Part shown: positions 1 to 8,040 of the stretch, in pieces
How the letters are laid out: every line of letters begins with the position of its first letter
Position numbering within the stretch: the stretch's first letter is position 1
Assembly (NCBI RefSeq): GCF_004322855.1
Contig: NZ_CP036402.1
Coordinates: 868,001-932,000 of the forward strand
Direction of reading: 5' to 3'
Length of the DNA stretch: 64,000 bases
Origin: Egibacter rhizosphaerae
GTDB taxonomy: Bacteria > Actinomycetota > Nitriliruptoria > Euzebyales > Egibacteraceae
The notes under the pieces: model-generated
Databases searched by the model: none
What the model was told of the DNA's origin: nothing
What the model saw: the letters and a program-made list of their open reading frames with translations, nothing else
Program-made: the position numbers and the translations under genes

Positions 1-1
1 G

Positions 2-943
2 GCGCTGCGGATCGCCCCGACCATCGGTGACGGTGACCCGGCGGTCTACTTCGACGCCCAGGTGACCCAGGCGCGGCAGCCGGCGATCCTGGCCGCCCTC
101 GACGCCGGCTTGCACGTCTACACCGAGAAGCCGATCGCCGAGACGGTCGAGGGTTCGGTCGAGCTCGCGCGCGCGGCCCGCAAGGCCGGGGTCACGCACG
201 GGGTGGTCCACGACAAGCTCTACCTGCCGGGGCTCACGAAGCTTTCCCGCGTGGTCGACAGCGGCTTCTTCGGGCGCGTGCTGTCGGTGCGGGGGGAGTT
301 CGGCTACTGGGTGTTCGAGGGCGACTGGCAGCCCGCGCAGCGCCCGAGCTGGAACTACCGCGCCGAGGACGGCGGCGGCGTCGTCGTCGACATGTTCCCA
401 CACTGGAGTTACGTCCTCGAGAACCTCATCGGGCGGGTCGAGGCGGTCACCGCGAAGGCCGTGACGCACATCCCCGAGCGCTGGGACGAGCAGGGCCGCC
501 GCTACACCGCCTCGGCCGACGACGCCGCCTACGCGATCCTCGAGCTCGAGGGCGGGGTGATCGCCCAGATCAACTCGTCCTGGGCGGTTCGTCTCTACCG
601 TGACGAGCTGGTCGAGTTCCAGGTCGACGGGGTGCACGGCAGCGCGGTCGCCGGGCTGTTCGGATGCCGCACCCAGGATCGGGCCAACACGCCCAAGCCG
701 GTGTGGGACCCCGACGTGCCGACGTCGCACCGCTTCCGCGACCAGTGGCTCGACGTCCCTGACAACACGGCCTTCGACAACGGGTTCAAGCAGCAGTGGG
801 AGGCCTTCGTCCGCGACGTCGCCGACGGCGCTGCGCATCAGTACGACTTCGTCTCCGGCGTACGCGGCAACCAACTGGCCGCCGCGGGCCTGGCGTCGTC
901 GCGTGAGGGCAGCCGCGTTGCCCTGGAGGAGATCCACCCATGA
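2..943 (+). CDS. Gfo/Idh/MocA family oxidoreductase, 5' end outside window
   Basis: NAD(P)-dependent sugar or polyol oxidoreductase of the Gfo/Idh/MocA family. The frame is open from base 2, so the start lies upstream; the GTG at 62 falls inside the Rossmann domain and is not a true start. The family EKP motif (VYTEKPIAE), carrying the catalytic lysine, is visible near codon 44, followed by the C-terminal alpha/beta substrate domain. The stop overlaps the next start by 4 bases (ATGA), indicating an operon with translational coupling. The substrate is unknown; the neighbours suggest catabolism of a modified sugar or inositol-like compound. Family assignment is firm, specificity is inference. 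Confidence 0.9.
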   Translation, partial: ALRIAPTIGDGDPAVYFDAQVTQARQPAILAALDAGLHVYTEKPIAETVEGSVELARAARKAGVTHGVVHDKLYLPGLTKLSRVVDSGFFGRVLSVRGEFGYWVFEGDWQPAQRPSWNYRAEDGGGVVVDMFPHWSYVLENLIGRVEAVTAKAVTHIPERWDEQGRRYTASADDAAYAILELEGGVIAQINSSWAVRLYRDELVEFQVDGVHGSAVAGLFGCRTQDRANTPKPVWDPDVPTSHRFRDQWLDVPDNTAFDNGFKQQWEAFVRDVADGAAHQYDFVSGVRGNQLAAAGLASSREGSRVALEEIHP

Positions 944-2100
944 GCACCAGTGTCCGCCTGCGCCGACCCGACGGCTCGACGTACGTGCGCGAGCTGCACG
1001 ACCCCCCGGTCTGGCCGCAGCCGACGCGGCCGATCGCCAGTCGCGTCGCGTATGCGGCGGTTCCGGTCATGGCCGCGCCCGCCGGCGCCAACGCCCTCGG
1101 CGCCACCGCCGAGCTCGACTGGGAGGCCACGCTCGCGGTCCGCCGCGAGATCTGGGCCTACGGGCTCGGTGTCGCCGAGGCGATGGACACCGCCCAACGC
1201 GGCATGGGCTTGGACTGGGCCACCACCGAGGAGCTGATCCGCCGCAGCAGCGCCGAGGCCGCGGCGGTGGGTGGTCGGATCGCGGCCGGGGCGGGCACCG
1301 ACCACCTCAGCGGCGCCGCGACGGTGGGTGAGGTCGTCGCCGGCTACGAGCACCAACTCGAGGTCGTCGAGCGGGCCGGCGCCCGGCCCATCCTCATGGC
1401 CAGCCGCCACCTCGCCGCGCTCGCCCGAGGTCCGGGCGACTACGCCGAGGTGTACGGCAAGCTGCTGGCCCAGGTACGGCGCCCGGCCATTCTGCACTGG
1501 CTCGGGGCGCCATTCGATCCAGCTCTGGCGGGCTACTGGGGCAGCGCGGACCTCGACGAGGCCTCCGAGGCCTTCCTCGAGATCGTCAACGCCCACGCCG
1601 ACGTCGTCGAGGGTGTGAAGATCTCGTTGCTCGACGCCGATCGCGAGGTCGCCCTGCGGGAACGGCTACCGGCGGGCGTGGCGATGTACACCGGCGACGA
1701 CTTCAACTACCCGACGCTCATCCGAGGCGACCAGCGCAGCTACAGCGACGCGCTGTTGGGGATCTTCGCCGGGATCGCCCCCGCGGCGTCGGCGGCGCTG
1801 CAGGCGCTCGACGCAGGCGACGTCGAGGGGTTCGACGCCGCGTTCGCGCCGACGGTGCCGTTGGCCCGCCACGTGTTCGCCTCGCCCACCTACTACTACA
1901 AGACCGGCTTGGGCTTCCTCGCGTGGCTTCGGGGCCAGCAACCGGGGTTCACGATGGTCGGCGGCCTGCAGGGAGGGCGGAGCGTCCCCCACCTCGTCCG
2001 CGTCCTGGAGCTCGCCGACGAGGCCGGGTTGCTGCCTGACCCCGAGCTCGCCGCGGCGCGGATGGGTGCCTTCCTCGACGTCGCCGGGGTGAGCCGGTGA
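940..2100 (+). CDS. DUF993 family, dihydrodipicolinate-synthase-like TIM-barrel protein
   Basis: 386-residue protein resembling the DUF993 family, usually annotated as dihydrodipicolinate synthase family. It is probably a class I aldolase or lyase of the DHDPS/NAL superfamily. The segment VEGVKISLLD near residue 228 fits the position of the Schiff-base lysine strand of that fold, and MYTGDDFNYPTLIRG lies just after it. Length is normal for the family. It sits second in a three-gene operon with 4-base overlaps at both ends, between an oxidoreductase and an isomerase, a set seen in actinobacterial sugar-catabolic loci. The reaction is not established. Confidence 0.85.
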   Translation: MSTSVRLRRPDGSTYVRELHDPPVWPQPTRPIASRVAYAAVPVMAAPAGANALGATAELDWEATLAVRREIWAYGLGVAEAMDTAQRGMGLDWATTEELIRRSSAEAAAVGGRIAAGAGTDHLSGAATVGEVVAGYEHQLEVVERAGARPILMASRHLAALARGPGDYAEVYGKLLAQVRRPAILHWLGAPFDPALAGYWGSADLDEASEAFLEIVNAHADVVEGVKISLLDADREVALRERLPAGVAMYTGDDFNYPTLIRGDQRSYSDALLGIFAGIAPAASAALQALDAGDVEGFDAAFAPTVPLARHVFASPTYYYKTGLGFLAWLRGQQPGFTMVGGLQGGRSVPHLVRVLELADEAGLLPDPELAAARMGAFLDVAGVSR

Positions 2101-2987
2101 CCGCGGTGGACGTGCCCTCCGGGGTGCTGGCGAGCATGACGACGCCTGCGCCGGGGTCCCCGGAGCTGGCGCGGCTGTCGCTGAACCAGAAGACGACACA
2201 GCGCTGGAGCGTCCCCGAGGCGGTCGAAGGCTGCGTGCAACGCGGCATCCCCGCCATCGGCCTGTGGCGCGAGCACGTGGCCGCGACCGGGGTGGAGGCG
2301 AGTGCTCGGGCCGTCCGCGAGGCGGGTCTGCGCGTGTCGTCGCTGTGTCGCGGCGGATTCCTGACCGCCGATGACGACACCGCGCGTCGCGAGGCGCTCG
2401 ACGACAACCGGCGCGCCATCGAGGAGGCCGCGACCCTCGGCGCGGAGTGTCTCGTGCTCGTCGTCGGCGGGCTCCCGAAGGGGTCGCGTGACCTCGACGG
2501 TGCCCGCGAGCGGGTCCGCGCCAGCCTCGAGGTCCTCGCGCCCGCGGCCGCCGACCACGGCGTGCGGCTGGCGCTGGAGCCGCTGCACCCGATGTACTGC
2601 GCCGACCGGGCGGTGCTGTCGACGCTCGGCCAGGCGTTGGACTTCGCCGAGCCCTACCCCCCCGACGTCGTGGGCGTGGCGGTGGACACGTTCCACATCT
2701 GGTGGGACCCGGACGTGCGCGCGCAGATCCTGCGCGCGGGTCCGCGGATCGCGACCTTCCAGGTCTGCGACTGGCTGACACCGCTGCCCTGCGACGTGCT
2801 CATGGGCCGGGGGATGATGGGCGACGGCCACATCGACTTCGCGCCGCTGCGCGACGCGGTCGCTGCGGCCGGCTACACCGGTGACATCGAGGTCGAGATC
2901 TTCAACGACGACGTGTGGGACGCCGACCCCCACGCCGTGCTGGACACCACGGCGCGGCGCTACGTCGAACGGGTCCTGCGCGCGTGA
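2097..2987 (+). CDS. sugar phosphate isomerase/epimerase (xylose-isomerase-like TIM barrel)
   Basis: 296-residue TIM-barrel protein of the AP-endonuclease-2/xylose-isomerase-like superfamily, which binds divalent metal and isomerises or epimerises ketoses. Metal-site candidates are the glutamate in LALEPLHPMYC, the Asp/His pair in VAVDTFHIWW, the histidine in GDGHIDF and the glutamate in DIEVEIF near the C-terminus. Its GTG start overlaps the preceding gene by 4 bases, so it is the last gene of the operon. Third position after an oxidoreductase and an aldolase-like gene fits an oxidise/isomerise/cleave route. The substrate is unknown. Confidence 0.88.
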   Translation: MTAVDVPSGVLASMTTPAPGSPELARLSLNQKTTQRWSVPEAVEGCVQRGIPAIGLWREHVAATGVEASARAVREAGLRVSSLCRGGFLTADDDTARREALDDNRRAIEEAATLGAECLVLVVGGLPKGSRDLDGARERVRASLEVLAPAAADHGVRLALEPLHPMYCADRAVLSTLGQALDFAEPYPPDVVGVAVDTFHIWWDPDVRAQILRAGPRIATFQVCDWLTPLPCDVLMGRGMMGDGHIDFAPLRDAVAAAGYTGDIEVEIFNDDVWDADPHAVLDTTARRYVERVLRA

Positions 2988-3044
2988 TTGTGCGGAGGAG
3001 GTGAGCGACGCCGCCGACGCGGGCGAGACCGCACGCTGAGAGCC

Positions 3045-3290
3045 TCACCGGGCGATCTCGATGACGAGGTTACCGACGTGCTCTCGGCGCGCGAGGGCGT
3101 CCTGGGCATCGGCGATCTGCTCGAGTGCGTAGGTGGCGGCGACGACCGCGGTGAGGTCACCGGCCGGACCGCCTCGACGACGGCGGCGAACTCCTCCCGA
3201 GTGCCAGTGGTGGCGCCGATGAGCTCGAGCTCGTCGAGGTACAGCGTGCGCAGGTCGAGTTGGATGGCCTGGTGGCGGGGTTGTCCGCCT
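3045..3290 (-). pseudogene. zinc-type dehydrogenase/quinone oxidoreductase, C-terminal remnant
   Basis: Only about 80 C-terminal residues of a medium-chain dehydrogenase remain. One frame reads RHQAIQLDLRTLYLDELELI then GATTGTREEF. After a one-base shift near 3150 the frame continues DLTAVVAATYALEQIADAQD and ends HVGNLVIEIAR, the usual C-terminus of zinc-binding alcohol dehydrogenase/NADPH:quinone reductase proteins. The GroES-like domain and nucleotide site are absent. It abuts the next remnant head to head. Confidence 0.7.
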
Positions 3291-3329
3291 ACGCCCAGCG
3301 CACGCCGGCCCCGCCTCGCACCGGGGCCT

Positions 3330-3764
3330 GCCGCTGCCCGGACTGCCGCTGGTGCTCAGCTGGGAGGGGGGCGATTTCGGTTCGCTGGTCGGCGAGGTCG
3401 AGGCATCGTCGCCGGCATCCAGCTGGGCGACGCCTCGTGGGTGGCCTCGATGCTCGGCGCTGGACTCGCCCTCGTTCCCGCCATGTGGCTCATCGTTGGC
3501 GTCACCGTGGCGCTGTACGGGCTGGCTCCTCGCCTCGCCCCCCTCGGCTGGGCCATCTTCGGCTACGCCGCCCTCGTCACCTTCATGGGAGACGCGCTCG
3601 ACCTGCCCGACGGTGCCCGGGCCCTCTCCCCCTTCCATCACGTACCAGAGCTGCCCGGCGGCGACGTCGACGCCACCGCGCTGCTCGTCCTCACGACGAT
3701 CGCAGCCGTCCTGGTCCTGCTCGGCCGAGCCACCCTGCGACGGCGCGACGTCAACGTCACCTAG
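3330..3764 (+). pseudogene. ABC-2 type exporter permease, C-terminal remnant
   Basis: C-terminal part of a large ABC transporter permease of the polyketide-antibiotic exporter type. Visible parts are two hydrophobic segments, the lumenal motif LSPFHHVPELPGGDVDATAL and the terminal GRATLRRRDV. The first few codons (GLPLVLSWEGGDFGSL) lie in another frame, so there is at least one frameshift near 3400. The N-terminal two thirds are missing. It directly follows the fused end of the dehydrogenase remnant, evidence of past rearrangement. Confidence 0.7.
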
Positions 3765-3801
3765 GACGCCGCTTCGATCTCCGCCGCGGCGTTCGAGTCG
3801 G

Positions 3802-4341
3802 TCAGTGCGACCCCCGTGGCGGACCGACGGAGTAGCGCGCGCACGCGAAGGCCTTGTTCTGCGCCAGCTCCTCGAGCCGCAGGTCGAGCCGGCGCGGCAA
3901 AAGCGGCGCGCCGCGCCCCAGCGTCACCGGCGCGACGTAGGTGATGATTTCGTCGAGCAGGCCGGTGTCGGCGAACTGGCCGGCCAGATCACCGCCACCG
4001 ACGATCCACAGGTTCTTGTCGCCGGCGGCGGCGGTCATCTCGTCGTGAACGGCCCGGACATCGCCGCGGGCGAACCGCACGTCCCCGTCGACCTGCGGCA
4101 GGTCCCGGCTGGTCATCACCCATGCTGGTAGCTGGAACGGCCACGTCCCGTTCTCGTGTCGCACGACCCACTCGTACGTCGCCGACCCCATCACCAGGGC
4201 GCCGATGCGGGCGAAGAATTCGTCGTAGTTCAGCGGGCCGGCCTCGTCCTGGTCCTGACGGAGCAGCCACTCCAGCGAGTGGTGCTCGTCGGCGATGAAC
4301 CCGTCGAGGCTCGTGGCGGTGTAGTACGTCGTGAGGCTCAT
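3802..4341 (-). CDS. dihydrofolate reductase family protein (RibD C-terminal-like)
   Basis: 179-residue protein of the RibD_C/DHFR-like fold. Family hallmarks are the N-terminal TATSLDGFIA, the central VMGSATYEW and WVMTSRDLP, and the NADPH-binding IVGGGDLAGQF followed by DEIITYVAPVTLGRG. Members reduce small substrates with NADPH, but standalone copies like this have no assigned substrate and should not be called true DHFR. The ATG at 4341 is chosen because it overlaps the stop of the AraC-DinB gene by 4 bases (ATGA), implying co-transcription and translational coupling. A second, diverged homologue lies at 40037. Confidence 0.9.
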   Translation of the reverse strand: MSLTTYYTATSLDGFIADEHHSLEWLLRQDQDEAGPLNYDEFFARIGALVMGSATYEWVVRHENGTWPFQLPAWVMTSRDLPQVDGDVRFARGDVRAVHDEMTAAAGDKNLWIVGGGDLAGQFADTGLLDEIITYVAPVTLGRGAPLLPRRLDLRLEELAQNKAFACARYSVGPPRGSH

Positions 4342-5272
4342 GTCGTCTCTCCTCGCTGGGCGCGCAGCCACATGATCGGATCGCCGTCGTCGACGTCGCG
4401 GCCGGCGGCGTCGAGCATCCGCCGCACCACCTGACGTCGGTGGGCCGAGTAGGTCAGGACGTGGGCGATGACGCTGCTCATCACGAAGCTCTCCGGGGGA
4501 TCGCAGAGCGCGTCGATGAGCCGGTCGTTCCAGGCGCCGCGACGGTCGATGTCGCGGACGGTCTCCAGCCACCGCGGCGCGACCGCCTCGTGGCGTTCGA
4601 GCAAGCGAGCGGCATCCGGGGCGTCTGCCCGTGACGGCATGTCGAGGCCCTCGATGGAGGCGAGCCACACCTCCTTGGCGAAGACCAGGTGCTCCAGCAC
4701 CGCTGCGATCGACTCCTCCGGGCCGTCCCACGACAGCACGGTCGTCCCCGGCTGGCGGATGGCACGAAGATCCTCGTCGGTCAGCCCCTTGGCGAGCTCC
4801 AGCAGCGCCCGAGTGTCCTCGAGATCGTGGGCCACCATCTGCAGAGCGAGCGGGTTCATCGGCTGCTCCTCGGCGTGCACCCACAGCGACGTGGGCGGGT
4901 GGAAGTGGATGCCGTTCGGGGCAGGCAGCCAGTGGCTGGTCCCCGGCGGGCTGGACGGTGAGCGGCCAACGCCCGGGTGAACGCACGGCTGAACCCCTCC
5001 ACCGACTCGTAGCCGGCCGCCCAGGCCGCATCCGTCACCGACATGTCACGCGCGAGCTGCCAGCCGGCCCGCTCCAGCAACACCCGCCGGCGCATCGTGA
5101 TCGGTGGCTCCCCCGTGGCGCGCGAGAGCAGCCGGCTGAAGTGGTACGGCGAGCTGAAGGCGCCCTCCGCCAAGTCATCGAGCCGCCGGTGAGCCCCGTC
5201 GGCTGGACCCTCGGTGTCCTGGAGCACTGCGTCGAGCAGCTCCCGCAGGCGGTCACGTCCGTTCGTACCCAT
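4338..5272 (-). pseudogene. AraC-type HTH regulator fused to DinB-like domain, one-base frameshift
   Basis: N-terminal part (from ATG 5272) is an AraC HTH with AEGAFSSPYHFSRLL and AAWAAGYESVEGFSRAFTRA. The C-terminal part (frame ending 4338) is a DinB-like helical bundle with MVAHDLEDTRALLELAKGL and a putative metal histidine in HLVFAKEVW. The two frames join seamlessly if one base is restored near 4967-4970, giving AFGRSPSSPPGTSHWLPAPN. AraC-DinB fusions are known in actinobacteria, so this is one broken gene rather than two. Downstream it is coupled to the RibD-like gene, its likely target operon. The lesion could be a true mutation or an assembly error. Confidence 0.8.
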
Positions 5273-5421
5273 GCCGGCAGTGTGGCCGGATCTCCGCAGG
5301 ACCGCCCGACCGTTCTTGCTCTCCGCGACAGGGTTCCCGCCCTGGGAGCCAGGTGCGTCCGCCGAAGCGGTGTAGCACCTCACCTCGGGATGCGATAGCG
5401 GAGATCGTGCCCGACGAGAAC

Positions 5422-5877
5422 CTACGACGGCGCGTGTCGGAGCATCTGCACCCCCATGGCCGCAAGCACGAAGGCGGCCCCAGTCGTCACGTGCATCGTC
5501 GCCAGGAGCACACCGGTTCCGGTGTCGTGTCCGCCGTCCAGCGGTCCGACGGCCGACACCACGGCGAACACGCCCGCCACAACCGCCAGCACCGCGACCC
5601 ACCGGCGCGACCACCGAGCAGCCAGCGCCAGCAACGCCGCGCCGACAGCGAAAGGGACCAGCGTCGTCAGGATCACCTTGATGACGCCCACCTCCAGGTT
5701 CGGTTCGCCCAGGCCCGGGTCCACGACGAAGCTGGCCCCCGCCACGCGTCCGATCCCCCACAGCGCCACGTTGACCACGGTCGCGGCGACGGCGCCGACC
5801 GTGGCGGCTCGGATCACCGCCCGTTTGCGCGGAGCTATGGTCGTCGGTGACGGAGTGGTCGTCGAGACAGTGTGCAT
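5422..5877 (-). CDS. DUF6069-like integral membrane protein
   Basis: 151-residue protein with a short basic, Thr/Pro-rich N-terminus and four predicted transmembrane segments (about residues 21-45, 66-88, 92-115, 125-145), resembling DUF6069 membrane proteins often found beside one-component regulators. The start at 5877 is preferred over 5946 because GGAGGA lies 5 bases upstream. It is transcribed like the downstream AraC-DinB gene but separated by about 150 bases, so it is not clearly in the operon. The function is unknown. Confidence 0.75.
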   Translation of the reverse strand: MHTVSTTTPSPTTIAPRKRAVIRAATVGAVAATVVNVALWGIGRVAGASFVVDPGLGEPNLEVGVIKVILTTLVPFAVGAALLALAARWSRRWVAVLAVVAGVFAVVSAVGPLDGGHDTGTGVLLATMHVTTGAAFVLAAMGVQMLRHAPS

Positions 5878-6062
5878 GGGCTCCTCCAGGCAGGCGCGGC
5901 GGACCGTCACCAGTCGTGTTTGACACCCCTTCTCCACATACGACACCGCGTGCCGCGGGAATGTGACACCGTCCGAGCGGTCGACCAGCTCCAGAGTTCG
6001 GTGGCCCCCTCAGACGACATGGACGAGCTTGTCGGGGTGTCGGACGGGGAGTACGCGGATGG

Positions 6063-6329
6063 TCACACCGACTTGGATCGTTGGACGCGTTGCAACTCCC
6101 GTTCGATCATGTGCTGCTGCAGTCTTGTCCCGGAAGCGCTGACGAACCCGGTGTGGGCGAGAAGGCCGATGCCCCATCCCCAGAAGTGGCCGGCTGCGGG
6201 CTCGAAGCCGGACTGGGAGAACAAGATCGCGTTGACCGTCAGGAAGGCCAGCGTGTGGACCGCCAAGCCGGCCTTCTGTCGGACGCGACGTTCGGCTGCC
6301 TCGTACTGTTCATCGGGCATGGTGCTCAT
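6063..6329 (-). CDS. 2TM-domain small membrane protein
   Basis: 88-residue protein with a charged N-terminal helix (EQYEAAERRVRQK), two hydrophobic segments around residues 22-38 and 48-64, and a basic C-terminal tail. This is the layout of 2TM domain proteins (PF13239-like). Its ATG lies inside the 3' end of the PadR gene (20-base overlap), so the pair is an operon. PadR-plus-small-membrane-protein pairs usually mean the regulator controls the membrane protein. The function is unknown. Confidence 0.75.
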   Translation of the reverse strand: MSTMPDEQYEAAERRVRQKAGLAVHTLAFLTVNAILFSQSGFEPAAGHFWGWGIGLLAHTGFVSASGTRLQQHMIERELQRVQRSKSV

Positions 6330-6936
6330 CCTCTCGCTTGAGGTCGGTCTTCATCGGTGCGTCGTTATGGGTTTCGATGGTGGGCATCTCGCCGGTGTCA
6401 TCCAGCGTCTCGACGTCACGCCAGAAGGCCAGTGACACGCGCCGGTAGCGCCGACCCATCTCGAGGGCGGCGCGGTTGAAGCGCGTGGCACCGGTCGGGG
6501 CGAGGTGCTGGGCCAGCCCTTCGTAGTGCTCGATCCACTCGCGGTGAATCTCCTGTTGGCGCCGAGCCAGCACGCGAAGTTCGTCGTCACCGGCCTCGGC
6601 AGCGAACGCGAGTTTGAGCAGTCCTTCGTCGCGCAGCTCGACCGGTGGGGTTTCTGGGTCGGCGAGCCATGAGCGCAGGGTGCTCCGGCCCGTCTCGGTG
6701 AGCCGGAACACGCGCCGGCGTCGGCCCCCCTCTTCTTGCTCCTCCTCCAACAGCCCGCGCTCGGCGAGCTTCTGCGGCTCGGCATAGAGCTGCGAGTGCG
6801 GGAACGACCAGAAGTTGCCGATCGAGGCCTGTGCGGCTTGCTTCATGTCGTAGCTCGTGGCCTCGCCCATGAGGGCGACTAGACCGAGCACCGCTACTCC
6901 CGTGGCGCTCAGTTCCTGCGGCTCCGTGGTTGACAT
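6310..6936 (-). CDS. PadR family transcriptional regulator
   Basis: 208-residue PadR-type repressor. The winged helix-turn-helix spans about residues 12-85, including VLGLVALMGEATSYDMKQAA, FWSFPHSQLYAEPQKLAERG and a basic wing GGRRRRVFRLTETG. A C-terminal helical region follows (PadR C-terminal/Vir-like). It overlaps the 2TM gene downstream by 20 bases. Upstream (6949-6981) there are three ACCAT repeats, two of them as GGACCAT 14 bp apart, which could be operator elements. The ligand is unknown. Confidence 0.9.
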   Translation of the reverse strand: MSTTEPQELSATGVAVLGLVALMGEATSYDMKQAAQASIGNFWSFPHSQLYAEPQKLAERGLLEEEQEEGGRRRRVFRLTETGRSTLRSWLADPETPPVELRDEGLLKLAFAAEAGDDELRVLARRQQEIHREWIEHYEGLAQHLAPTGATRFNRAALEMGRRYRRVSLAFWRDVETLDDTGEMPTIETHNDAPMKTDLKREDEHHAR

Positions 6937-7289
6937 GACCCTAAGCATACCATGCGAACTGGACCATCCAGGTAGGACCATACGTTGCGGACGGCTCCTC
7001 CGGGTCCTGACGTGCCGCCTTCGCGCGCCCGCGCACCACGACGCGCACCCTTCGGTGACCACCGGGCTCGACGGGCGCCACGGCGAGGAAGGGCCAGCCG
7101 GATCGCCGGAGCCTGCAGCCTCGAATAGGCTTGAAGTCGGCCAATGAGCTGAGGAGGTCGTCGTGGGCGGGCCGAGCGGTTGAGCATCAGCGAGGTGGTC
7201 GTCGCACTCCTCGACGGCTCCGCCGAGGCTCGCCGTTGGCAGCAGACTGCAGCCGTCCACGAGAGCGTCCGAAGCCGGCAGGAGGGCTG
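6937..7289 (+). other. intergenic region between divergent padR and tetR
   Basis: No convincing gene. It holds the promoter side of the PadR gene, with the repeats GGACCAT at 6961 and 6975 and a TATGCT-like -10 that would place transcription start at or near the PadR ATG. The ribosome-binding GGAGGG of the TetR gene is at 7281. Frames extending the TetR gene to 7131 lack any ribosome-binding sequence or recognisable protein. Confidence 0.4.
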
Positions 7290-7934
7290 ATGGCCGAGTA
7301 CGCGGGCGCGAACGGGCGCACGGCGCGCTCACGGGAGAAGGCCGCGCAGATCCGCGCCGCGGCCCGGCGGCTGTTCCTCGCCAACGGGGTGTCGGCGACG
7401 AGCATGAACGCGATCACCGCCGAGGCAGGTGTGTCGAAGCAGACGGTGTACGCGTACTTCCCGAGCAAGGAGGCGCTGCTCGAGGACGTCCTCGCCGAGC
7501 TCGTCGGTCGCCGTGCTGAGCAGTGGCAAGCCCTTCACGGCGATGGCGCGCCGCTCACGTCCACGGACGAGCTACGCGGCGAGCTGACGAGCCTGGCCGA
7601 GGTCATCGTCGAGGCCCTGCTGCAACCCGACTACGTCGGAACCGTGCGGATCGTCATCACCGAGGCGGCACGAGACCCCGCGCTGGGCGAGCGCTTCGCC
7701 AACGCCGTGGCCCGCCCGGTGCTGGCGGCGGTCGCCGCGACGCTGCGCCGCGGACAAGAGGGCGGCGCGGTCCGTGCCGAGGTGAGCGAGGACGCCCCAC
7801 GGCTGCTCGTCGGCGCCCTCCTCACCTTCGTGCTGCTCGAGGGGCTCCTGCGCCCCGACCTGCTCGAGCGTCCACCTCGAGCGCGCATCGACGCGCTCGT
7901 GGGCGACTTTCTGCGCGGCATCGCCTCGCCCTGA
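7290..7934 (+). CDS. TetR family transcriptional regulator
   Basis: 214-residue TetR repressor. The HTH is at about residues 15-62 (REKAAQIRAAARRLF, then AEAGVSKQTVYAYFPSKEAL). The C-terminal ligand-binding domain has the TetR_C_7/AefR-like motif VRIVITEAARDPALGERF. Start ATG 7290 follows GGAGGG at 7281. It lies 106 bases before a co-directional ABC exporter whose promoter carries a near-perfect palindrome (7988-8010), so it very likely represses that exporter in the absence of a drug-like ligand. Confidence 0.92.
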   Translation: MAEYAGANGRTARSREKAAQIRAAARRLFLANGVSATSMNAITAEAGVSKQTVYAYFPSKEALLEDVLAELVGRRAEQWQALHGDGAPLTSTDELRGELTSLAEVIVEALLQPDYVGTVRIVITEAARDPALGERFANAVARPVLAAVAATLRRGQEGGAVRAEVSEDAPRLLVGALLTFVLLEGLLRPDLLERPPRARIDALVGDFLRGIASP

Positions 7935-7982
7935 ACGTCGACCGCGACCGTGGGACGCCCGCCCATCAGTGGCATCCACCCC

Positions 7983-8011
7983 TTGTGTCAAACCGTACGG
8001 TATGGTTTGAT
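7983..8011 (+). promoter_or_regulatory. TetR operator overlapping ABC-exporter promoter
   Basis: A 23-bp palindrome at 7988-8010 has outer arms TCAAACC and GGTTTGA and inner arms TAC/GTA, with one mismatched pair and a single centre base. A possible -35 (TTGTGT, 7983) and -10 (TTTGAT, 8006) are 17 bp apart and flank it. Size and placement match TetR-family operators. Assignment to the upstream TetR gene is inference from proximity. Confidence 0.75.
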
Positions 8012-8040
8012 TCAGCCAGTGGAGTGGATCGGAGAGGGCA

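Noticed and set aside
7950-8040. Upstream GTG start for the ABC ATPase
   Set aside because: It would place the promoter and operator inside the coding region and has no family N-terminus; ATG 8041 has a good ribosome-binding site.
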